Of a DNA stretch of 64,000 bases, positions 35,722-45,323 are shown in pieces. A program made the position numbers and the translations under genes. The DNA is from Carex sylvatica (Eukaryota; Streptophyta; Magnoliopsida; Poales; Cyperaceae), in the NCBI GenBank assembly GCA_964058845.1, contig CAXKVR010000179.1, positions 72,001-136,000 of the forward strand, read 5' to 3'. The stretch's first letter is position 1. Every line of letters starts with the position of its first letter. Below the pieces are notes generated by a model that had not been told where the DNA came from, searched no databases, and saw only the letters and a program-made list of their open reading frames with translations.

Positions 35722-38700
35722 ATGTCTGTTGGAATTTTCGTACATTTTGGAGGAAAGTTCACAACTGACCAGTATGGTGTACGTTACTCCAAACCTCCAG
35801 TAAATACGCGTTGGGTTGATGAAAATTTCTCATTTGAGGAGTTGCAAACGCTTATTTACGATTTGAGCGGCTACAATAGGAACCGCTATGAATTACAAAT
35901 AATGGCCCGAGTGCTCCAAGGAGGAAGGTATCTCAGAATTGCACTGGGAGATGACGTAGCATTGAGAGGCCTGATCAACAGGACTGTGAGGTCCGGTGAT
36001 AGTGGATTCGAAGTTTTTGCGTGCAGGATTCACAGAGGATCAGGGTCTGGAAGTTCAGGCCAAAATTATATTGCAGAAAATTATCAACAAAATGCAGAAC
36101 CACACACTCCTATATTCGTACCCGAACCAACGCCAGAACCAGAAATATATAGTAATTCACCTCAACCTCCACATTTGATCCCACCCGGACTACAATCTCC
36201 ACCTTTTATCCCACCTATATATGTGTCGGGAGGTCCTTCATTCTTACCTGGGCCTGAACCAAATCCTCACCCCAGACCGCCACCAGTACAGGAGGATTCA
36301 CACGAGTCAGAATTTGAATTTATGAACGAAGTACCGGAGGAGAATCTACAAACTGGGGATGAATTGGGAGAAGAACACTGGGACGATAATGATGAGGGAG
36401 ATGATACCGATGAAGGAGAATACACACAGCCTACTGTGAGGCAGAATAGAAATATGCCATTAAGTGGCCGTTCTGAGACTCACCCGTTCGTAAACTTCAA
36501 TGACACATCTGCTTTTCGAGAAGCAGATGTTTCTTACTACGGTCATCGGGTTGAATACAAGAGTGAGCTCGCAAAAGGTCAGTACTTCGAAAATAAAAAA
36601 CAGCTGACGAAAAAGATCAGAGAGCACCATGTTGACAAGAATCAGGAGATATATACTCACAAAAGTGACAAATCCCGGTTGGAAATTAGATGCAACACTC
36701 AGAATTGTCATTTTATCCTGAAGGCAAGAGCAACAAATTATGAAGATACATGGGTAATAACTGAGCAAGACACGCCTCACACATGCACGTCAGAGTACAC
36801 CAGGACTGACCATGCACAACTCACGGCATCAATCATCGCAGATATCATCGAGGATAGCATTAAGAAAGACCCCTGTATGAGCATTCGGAGTGTGGCAAAC
36901 TGCGTGAGGGTTAGATTTCGAACTATAACCCCAAAGTACAACCGACTTTGGAGAGGTCGTGAGATTGCAGTATCCCGACAATTCGGGAGTTGGGAGGAAT
37001 CGTACAATTTTATGAAACTATTGCTTATCGGGATATGTGACAAGAATCCCGGCTCGAGGCACCAATTTCTGACTAGTCCGAGCATCGATAAAAATACAGG
37101 ACTGGTCAAGCAAGATGTGCAGCAATTTAGGGCCGTCGCATGGGCTTATGGACCATGCATCACCGCAGTTGATTACTTGAGACCGGTGATCAGTATAGAT
37201 GCAGCCTTCCTCTCTGGACGGTATGAGGGACGGCTTTTGATGGCCTGCGACTATGATGCCGAGAATCAATTGCTGCCTCTAGCATTTGGAATTGTACAGA
37301 AGGAGAATGAAGAGAATTGGGGTTTTTTCTTACAGTGGTTTAGAATTCATGTGCTTGGTGTTAATAGATTCGTATGCGTTATATCAGACCAACACAAGGC
37401 GATCAAAGCTGCTTTGAAACCCGAATACGGATGGGATGGGAATAATTTTGGGCACAGGTTTTGTATGCAGCATGTTGCTGATAACCTGGTGCAGGCGTGC
37501 GGAAAGGACAAATGGTACGGAACCAGGTTCAAACAAGGAGCCAGGAAGAAGAAGCCAAGAAGGCTGAAAGAGATGTTCGAAGAATTTGCCATGGTATGTC
37601 TAATATTGTCTAAGTTATATCATTTTTATTTCCTTGACATGCATATTTCATCTAATTTTACTTTGTTCTATTGCAGCAAAATCCGAAGTGTAATGCTTTT
37701 TTAAAGAGAGTGGGCAAAGTACGTCCTAATGATGTCATGGAGCCGTCAAATTATGAGAAAATCTTTCAAACCTGTGATGGAGGATATCGATTTGGTATCA
37801 TGACAACAAATGGCTCTGAGTCCCTGAACGCTGTCTTTAAGGAGGCCCGAATGTTGCCCGTAGCTGCACTTGTTGAGGAGACATTCAACAAGTGCAACAG
37901 GTGGTTTGTTCAGCGGCGGCAGGCAGCAATGGAGCACAGCACTGCTTGTAAGCCTTTTTCCAAACGGGTACAAGATAAGCTTGCCAAACGGTGGGAGAAA
38001 GCTGTGGGTATGGATGTCATCTCATACTCGCACGGCGAAGGTAAGTACGAAGTCACGGGCCCAGATGAATATGTCCCAGTAGTCCAAACACAGGATGGAA
38101 CTATGTCCATTATACATAGAAAGTTCAAGTATATTGCGACATTCGGAGCTGATAGAGCAGTGGAATGTACATGCAGAGGTATCCAACTAACTGGAATTCC
38201 GTGCGCTCATGTGTTAGCGGTTTGTCGCCATAACAGCTGGTCCCCCGATCAATTTGTTGCCCACTGGTACAGAATGGAGTACCTTCTGAGTACTTGGAAT
38301 GCCTTGTTTGTTCCCTACGGTAATCCTGAAGAATGGCCTACGACCACTACCCCAAAATACGAGCCGAACAAAGATTGGATACGGTATGGTAGGAGAAAAC
38401 ACATCCGTCAACCAATGACCATGGATGAAATGCAAGGTAGGCAAATAGGGCACCGTCCTCGCCGTTCCACTACCGACAGGCAGATGCGAGGTATGTAATA
38501 TTGAACAATGATTATATTTTATTACATTTTTCAATAACTTACTATATCATTTATTGGGTCTGCAGATTCTCGTAACGCAGCAAATGCAGCTGAAAACGAT
38601 CGAGTTATGGCAGAGGCAAGTGGATCGCAAGGGTCGAGGCGCAGCACAGCCAGAAGCCGTACCTTCCGTGAAAATGCAACTATGATGTTTAGGGAGGCAA

Positions 38701-39035
38701 TGGGAGAAGTACTGACAGGAGAAGAGGTGGTTGGGATGCAGGGGCATTCAGGTACTACCCAGCGGAGAAGGAGCACATCTCAAGCTGGAAGGAGGAGCAC
38801 ATCTCAAGCTGGAAGGAGGAGCACATCTCACGCGGGACCATCTGGTACAGCACACGAGGAAGGAGAAGCTTTGCAACCACCTAGGAGGAGCACATCTCAA
38901 CTAGGAGGGACGAGCACATATGGTGCAGGGCCATCTGGTACAGCAAACCAGCAAGAAGAAGCAGTACAACCAGCTAGAAGAAGCACATCATCATGGGGAT
39001 CTCGTGTGCTGAGGGGATTGAATTTTAGACGATGA
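35722..39035 (+). CDS. mudrA-like: MURA-type MULE transposase
   Basis: Three exons: 35722-37593, 37677-38490 and 38566-39035; the joined frame is open for about 1,050 residues. The ATG at 35722 (MSVGIFVHFGG) is the first in frame. Order of parts: N-terminal region of the MuDR type; Pro-rich and acidic linker; DNA-binding zinc region (VEYKSELAKGQYFENKKQL, CNTQNCHF, HTC); MULE catalytic domain with D493 (VISIDAAF), D556 (VISDQHKA) and the glutamate of TTNGSESLN in exon 2; SWIM zinc finger with CTC at 38166-38174 and CAH at 38202-38210; and a C-terminal tail with RRSTSQAG repeats. All key residues seen are present. It should cut and join the MULE ends in the nucleus, for this element and perhaps for related PMD-MULEs. 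Confidence 0.95.
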
Positions 39036-39218
39036 CTTAATATAATTTGTATAGTTGTATTGTATCGTTTGATTACATGTTGTATTATTTTATGTGAATG
39101 TGTTGTATTATTTTATGTAAATGGATTGTATTAGTTTATGTTATGATTTATTTATGTTTTAATATTTTATGATATGACTTATTCACATTATAGTATGTTT
39201 ATTTTGTTGTTGAACAGG

Positions 39219-39473
39219 ATGAACGATAGCAACCGAGGTATCGAGCAAGGAGAATGTCACTGTAAATTTTGTTTTCTTAGAAAAAGATTTGGTCCGCAAC
39301 CTATTGTTCATCCTCCCCTTTCAGACGATGACTTTGTTGAAAATTCATACGGATCTGGTAAGGCGAGCACATCATCGGGAGTAACTACTCTTAAGCCAGC
39401 TGATAAGAAGCCGGCTGCTAAGAAGCCGGCTGATAAGAAGCCAGCTGCTAAGAAACCGGCTTATAAGAAATAG
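39219..39473 (+). CDS. Small Cys-motif protein with Lys/Pro/Ala repeat tail (or last exon of the transposase gene)
   Basis: An ATG directly after a good splice-acceptor-like sequence (tgttgaacag) opens an 84-residue frame. The N-terminal part has ECHCKFCFLRKR, a C-x-C-x2-C cluster near basic residues. The C-terminal part is five copies of a KKPADKKPAAKKPA-type motif, like a histone H1 tail. It may be a separate small nucleic-acid-binding protein or an alternative 3' exon of the transposase transcript. It lies 180 bp after the transposase stop, before the 176-bp array. Not recognised as a named family. Confidence 0.5.
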   Translation: MNDSNRGIEQGECHCKFCFLRKRFGPQPIVHPPLSDDDFVENSYGSGKASTSSGVTTLKPADKKPAAKKPADKKPAAKKPAYKK

Positions 39474-39520
39474 GGTTTTAAATGCCTTTGTTTAAATTTT
39501 ACATTGTAAGATATTTTTAT

Positions 39521-40251
39521 TCCGACCCCAACTTTGCACACTCGTTCTCGGAGCAAACTATCTCCAAAAATTATGAAAATTGAGTGACATACATTGTTGA
39601 CATTTCCAAACAGGACTGTAAAGTTTCATACGAAATCTCCGAACGGATCGTGAGATATAAGAGCTCAAAAATAGTCCGAACTGATGACGTTTTCATTCCG
39701 ACACCAACTTTGCACCCTCGTTCTCGGAGCAAACTATCTCCAAAAATCATGAAAATTGAGCGACATCCATTGTTGACATTTCCAAACAGGACTGTAAGGT
39801 TTCATACGAAATCTCCGAACGGATCGTGAGATATAAGAGCTCAAAAATAGCCCGAACTGATGACGTTTTCATTCCGACCCCAACTTTGCACCCTCGTTCT
39901 CGGAGCAAACTATCTCCAAAAATCATGAAAATTGAGCGACATACATTGTTGACATTTCCAAACAGGACTGTAAAGTTTCATACGAAATCTCCGAACGGAT
40001 CGTGAGATATAAGAGCTCAAAAATAGCCCGAACTGATGACATTTTCATTCCGACCCCAACTTTGCACCCTCGTTCTCGGAGCAAACTATCTCCAAAAATC
40101 ATGAAAATTGAGCGACATCCATTGTTGACATTTCCAAACAGGACTGTAAGGTTTCATACAAAATCTCCGAACGGATCGTGAGATATAAGAGCTCAAAAAT
40201 AGCCCGAACTGATGACGTTTTCATTCCGACCCCAACTTTGCACCCTCGTTT
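39521..40251. repeat. 176-bp tandem array between two convergent genes
   Basis: Just over four copies with starts at 39521, 39697, 39873, 40049 and 40225 (last copy ~27 bp), almost identical to each other. Each holds tttgcaccctcgttctcgga and tccgaacggatcgtgagat. The array sits exactly between the 3' ends of the transposase and the PMD gene, so it could act in transcript termination or separation; that is inference. Confidence 0.95.
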
Positions 40252-40478
40252 TTTTTGTTTAGTGTTCTTTTGTTGTTCTTTTGTTTTTGATTTAGTGGTT
40301 CTATTAGTATGTTTTTTGTTCTTAATTATGTAGTGTTTCTCTTATTATTTTTTCTGTTGTATAAATACTACCATAAAACATAGCTAAACTCAGAACAAAA
40401 ATCATAATAAGCTATCAGCGTACATAATACATAATAAAACATAAAACACTACAAAGAAAACAATAAAAAAACTCTCTA

Positions 40479-43426
40479 TCAACGATACCGCGAATCGAAA
40501 TATCGGTCAGCTGGTCTGCCTCTGTTCTCTCTGGTGAAAACTCGATGCCAGTTATTCCACTGTACTTCTCCTTCCTGCGCCACACGAGCTGGTGTGATCT
40601 CGACCTCGAGCTCAGGCTCTCTGCTCATAGTGAGTGCTGTACCCCATGGATCCTCGGCGGCGTGTGTAGCTGGCAGAGGGGTATGAAACAAGGATAAGTC
40701 AGGATGAGTCCCGCTACCAGAGGCCTCCCAATCGTGAGCCCTCGCTGGATACGGCTGATGCGGTGCAGGAGAAGCGGCTGTATCCCACTGATCACCTGGA
40801 GCTAGCTCTGCAAGGCTGAACTCCATGCCCTGAGACTCATGCATAGACTGAATCTCCGGAGATCGAGCCTGGTGCTCAGGCTGTGTCGGAATGTAGGCAA
40901 GACCCTGCAAGGATACAAATAATTCAATAAATTTTAACTAACTAAATTTTAACTAACGTACTTTACTGAAGGAGAAAATTTTAACTAACTTGACATAAAA
41001 TAAAGAAGACCGAACCTGAGGAAGCTCCGGGGATCTAGTCTGGTGCTCAGGCTGTGTCGGCATGTAGGCAGGACCCTGCAAGTAAACAAATAATTCAATA
41101 AATTTTAACTAACTTACTTTACTGAATGAGAAAATGTTAACTAACTTGACATAAAATAAATAATACCGAACCTGGGGAAGACACGGACGTCCATACTGGT
41201 CAAAATAGGCGTGCCAACTAGACATGCCCAGAACCCAACGGTGGTAGTCCCACTCTGGCTGGTCTGCGGGCTCTGGTGGCATATCAGCAGTCATAACAGG
41301 TGGCGCGTCGGGCTCATCCCTATGTACTCTGCGCCAATCGATGTCCTCTCCGGCGTCTCTGAGCATCGTGACTAGCTTGGCCTCGTGGCCGTGGCCCTCA
41401 ATACAAGGCGCAAAGTAGTTCAACATTGTGTGTCCAAAAGCCCTGAAGCCACGCTTTCCAAGACAAACGATTGAATGTGCTCCACCTTTAACCGCTAGTA
41501 GCAACTAAAAAAATTAAAATAAGAAACATTAGAAAAAAAAGGTTAAAAAGATGGTCAAAATGAGTTGTTTTAGGTGCATTACTTACATCACGAGCCCCTT
41601 TCTTGCCAGTGGGAGTATAACCATCATCTTCGAAGATCTTGGAGCGGAGATAATTGCCGTAATCTCCCTGAAGATACACTGATGCCATGCCGACCTGCAG
41701 GTACCAAGCCTGGTATCTCAGTAGGGGAGACCCCTGCAGCTGCGTCTCATAATCCTCCGACATATGCCACAAGTTCTCCCTCATGGTCCCTGCTCTGTCG
41801 TAGTGCTCCAGGAAAGCCGTACTCCAATCTCTATCGGCGTGATTACTGTGGTACGTCCTGTAATTAATATGTTACATGCAAATTAGTGTTTACAACAACT
41901 AATATTAAATACAAAATTCAAGAAAAACATAACTTGTACGTACCCGTGTAGCCTCGTGATAATAGATCCCGGGATGTCTGGATCTGCGGGGATGAGTGGA
42001 GGAAGTCCAAACTGACGGAGCACCCGGTCTGGATAGTGATGCTCCACTATCCAGAAGCAAATCAGCGGACCCCTGTAGAGCCACATCTCCTCATCATCTG
42101 ATATAATCTGTGGCAGCCTCCCCTCACAGTATGACTCAGCATACGGAGTCCAGCTCACCTGCGTGTCACCCAGACTCTGCAACTGACCACGGACCAACCT
42201 GATGCCTGCTGGCTTTCCGTGAGGCGTGTCCACGTAGCGGTGATCCCCGTACCATTTCTTGCCAAATGCCGGGTGATATGCATCATCGGGCTCTCCCGGA
42301 TGTAGTGACTCATTCTGCACGGGTACCGCCACTGGTACGCGCGACCACGACCAATGCTGCAGTAGAAGTGTCGGCCCGTACATCTTCTTACTTTTAGGCT
42401 GCAATTTGAAGAATATTAGACGTCGGAACAAGTTAATTTTTAAAAATAAGACAACAATAACATACTGACCTTGCAAGCCTGGCACAGGTTGGAGTAAAGA
42501 TGTGCCAGGACGGCTCCACCCCAGTTGTACTTTCTTGATGACCCAAGGTCTCTCAACAGCTCCAGATACATAATCGGAATGGCATCACCGCTCGAATCAG
42601 GAAACATGACAGAACCAAATAGGTCCATCACGAAAGCCCGTGTGTATCTGAAATGTCAAAATTAGGGACCAACCCATTTTTTGCAATGAAATAAAATACA
42701 AAATAAATATATATATATATAATGGTTTATAAAAGTACCTCTCAATGTCATGCTGCGTGGATCGCCAATGCAAACCTCGATCGGCAAACAGAGCTCGCAG
42801 CGCCGTCTTCTTCAGATGAAATCTCGATCTCCCACCATTATCACGTACATCTGGCTCTGCTCCCAACAGCTCTGCGAGGCTGGCATTAATCATGTTCTCG
42901 TCAGTGGGGTCAGATATGCCACCGACGGGCACGCCCTGGATAGGCAAACCCCAAAGGACACTCACGTCCTGGAGAGTCACTGTCATCTCTCCGAACGGCA
43001 AATGGAATGTGTGTGTCTCGGGGCGCCATCGCTCCACTAGCCCCTGAATGAGGGACGCATTAATGGCCTTGCTCTCCGTCTCCAATATATCGACCAAATG
43101 GTACAACCCCAGATTGTGTAGATACGGGTCCATCAGAGAGTAGTACTGCATGCCATAAACCCGACACTTGCTTTCTAGAGACTCCTGACTCTGCGTTGAA
43201 AAAAAAACAAACAACATAAAAATCTAAAAATATGAGAACTCTAAAAAAAATTAACGTAAAAAAAGAAAAAAATAAAGTAATCACGTACCTCTCGGGATGC
43301 TAGTGAGACTCGATGCTCACTGTGAGGTATCCATAATAATGGACTGAAATGCTCCGTGCTATCCACGGGAATGGGCTCATCAATAGGGTCGGGTGGTGGT
43401 GGTCTCCTAGGACGTCCCCTAGCCAT
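40479..43426 (-). CDS. Plant mobile domain (PMD/MAIN-like) protein carried by MULE 2
   Basis: Eight exons on the minus strand: 43426-43289, 43190-42739, 42647-42470, 42398-41944, 41857-41587, 41504-41172, 41075-41016 and 40904-40479. The start is MARGRPRRPPPPD. Blocks of the PMD fold include HLGLY-like LHNLGLYHL, VERWRPETHTFHLP, MTVTLQDVSVLWGLP, NWGGAVLAHLY, WLYRGPLICFWIVEHHYPDRV, LLRYQAWYLQVGMASVYL and MLRDAGEDIDWRR. The final exon is a low-complexity tail. No stop or frameshift is seen across the joins. Host PMD proteins (MAIN/MAIL family) act in the nucleus on gene expression and TE silencing. A MULE-borne copy might interfere with or borrow that pathway; this role is inferred. Its promoter lies just inside the right TIR. 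Confidence 0.92.
40901..41240 (-). repeat. 171-bp tandem duplication that created an extra PMD exon
   Basis: Exon 7 (GPAYMPTQPEHQTRSPE) repeats the start of exon 8 (GLAYIPTQPEHQARSPE), and the intron sequence between is duplicated too, with a period of 171 bp. Each copy keeps its splice acceptor. Confidence 0.88.
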
Positions 43427-43554
43427 CCTACGTTTGGAAAAAAAATTAGACATGCTACATTTGACTAAAATAAGCTCATTCCTGTTAAAATATGATAAAA
43501 TAAGCTAATTCATATCAAATAATACAAAACTACCCTAGTAAGAATAAAAAATAT

Positions 43555-44680
43555 GCCATAATGCGTTAGAATAAAAAAAAAAAAATTATTCGCCTAAAAT
43601 ATGCTAAAACAAGCGGAAATACACTAAAACAATATATTTGCGGTAAAAATAGGCTAAATTACGTTAATATGAAAAAAAACAGGGTTATTCGGACAAAATA
43701 TACTAAAATATGATAAAATACAATAATTACGGTCAAATATGCTAAAATACGCTAATTATGGCAAAAATTTACTAAATATGATAATTTCGGTAAAAATATG
43801 TTAAAATAATGCGTTACAATAAAAAAAAATGTTATTCGCCTAAAATATGCTAAAACAAGCGGAAATACACTAAAACAATATATTTGCGGTAAAAATAGGC
43901 TAAATTACGTTAATATGAAAAAAACAGGGTTATTCGGACAAAATATACTAAAATATGATAAAATACATTAATTACGGTCAAATATGCTAAAATACGCTAA
44001 TTATGGCAAAAATTTACTAAATATGCTAATTTCGGTAAAAATATGTTAAAATAATGCGTTAGAATAAAAAAAAAAATGTTATTCGCCTAAAATATGCTAA
44101 AACAAGCGGAAATACACTACAACAATATATTTGCGGTAAAAATAGGCTAAATTACGTTAATATGAAAAAAACAGGGTTATTCGGACAAAATATACTAAAA
44201 TATGATAAAATACATTAATTACGGTCAAATATGCTAAAATACGCTAATTATGGCAAAAATTTACTAAATATGCTAATTTCGGTAAAAATATGTTAAAATA
44301 ATGCGTTAGAATAAAAAAAAAAATGTTATTCGCCTAAAATATGCTAAAACAAGCGGAAATACACTAAAACAATATATTTGCGGTAAAAATAGGCTAAATT
44401 ACGTTAATATGAAAAAAAAAGGGTTATTCGGACAAAATATACTAAAATATGATAAAATACAATAATTACGGTCAAATATGCTAAAATACGCTAATTATGG
44501 CAAAAATTTACTAAATATGCTAATTTCGGTAAAAATATGTTAAAATAATGCGTTAGAATAAAAAAAAAATGTTATTCGCCTAAAATATGCTAAAACAAGC
44601 GGAAATACACTAAAACAATATATTTGCGGTAAAAATAGGCTAAATTACGTTAATTACGACAAAAAATATACTACATTTCT
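43555..44680. repeat. ~246-bp tandem array in the PMD leader
   Basis: The segment ttcgcctaaaatatgctaaa recurs at about 43589, 43835, 44082, 44329 and 44575. Within each unit a shorter theme AAATATGCTAAAATACGCTAATTA is repeated. Copies differ mainly in A-run length. Confidence 0.95.
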
Positions 44681-44764
44681 CAAAATATGCTAATTATGGT
44701 CAAATTATGCTAAAATACGCTAATTACGGCAAAATTTCGGACTAAATAATTCAAAATAAAATTA

Positions 44765-45000
44765 AAACTAACTTTGGTACCATAATTATCACTAATTTCA
44801 AATATTTTTGGTACCTACATTGACGCTAATTACCACTAAATTGGTACCGTAATTAAATAATCATAATTATAAATAAAATTAAAACTAACTTTGGTACCAT
44901 AATTATCACTAATTTTAAATATTTTTGGTACCTACATTAATGCTAATTACCACTAAATTGGTACCGTAATTAAATAATCACAATTATAACTAATTAGCAC
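44765..45000. repeat. 117-bp tandem duplication in the PMD leader
   Basis: Two near-identical copies of actttggtaccataattatc (44772, 44889) and following sequence; GGTACC sites recur within each copy. Confidence 0.9.
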
Positions 45001-45195
45001 TAACTAACTTAATTTGACTAATCTATAATTTTTTTACACTACAAATGAAATTTCAAATATATATAGGAACTTACTTGCAAATTGGAAGAAGAGAGAAGAA
45101 GAGAGGAGAAAAAAGAGGAGAAATTCGGGTGGGGAGGAGAGAGAGTGAGATTTTTAGAAAATGAATTGTGAGGAGAGAGAAAGTGCTGTGGGGGG

Positions 45196-45205
45196 GTATT
45201 TATAG
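45196..45205 (-). promoter_or_regulatory. TATA box of the PMD gene
   Basis: On the minus strand cctataaatacccc lies just inside the right TIR, with GA/CT-rich leader downstream (45165-45060). Position and sequence fit a plant core promoter. Confidence 0.65.
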
Positions 45206-45207
45206 GC

Positions 45208-45314
45208 CCGGACCGCCCCATTTTTAGGCGGTCAGGGCATTTTTAAAAATTTGGCTGGAACCCTGTTATTTTTAATAATTTGTTTTTTTTTTTGGGTATT
45301 TTTAAAAATGTCGG
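45208..45314 (-). repeat. Right TIR of MULE 2
   Basis: Reverse complement of 35019-35125 over its full length. It lies directly upstream of the PMD gene promoter. Confidence 0.97.
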
Positions 45315-45323
45315 TCTGGTCAA

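Larger units (their letters stand above)
43427..45170 (-). other. Leader region of the PMD gene with large tandem arrays
   Basis: A long AT-rich leader or leader intron between the promoter in the right TIR and the PMD ATG. It is mostly made of the 246-bp and 117-bp repeats listed separately. Confidence 0.5.
35019..45314. mobile_element. Complete PMD-MULE 2: perfect 107-bp TIRs and 9-bp TSD
   Basis: Bases 35019-35125 and the reverse complement of 45208-45314 are identical by eye over 107 bp, beginning ccgacatttttaaaaatacc. The 9-bp duplication tctggtcaa flanks the element at 35010-35018 and 45315-45323. It holds a MURA-type transposase on the plus strand and a PMD gene on the minus strand, converging on a tandem array. 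Both reading frames look intact, so the element may be autonomous and recently active. Confidence 0.97.

Noticed and set aside
43555..44680. CRISPR-like array
   Set aside because: Head-to-tail tandem repeat without unique spacers, in a plant genome.
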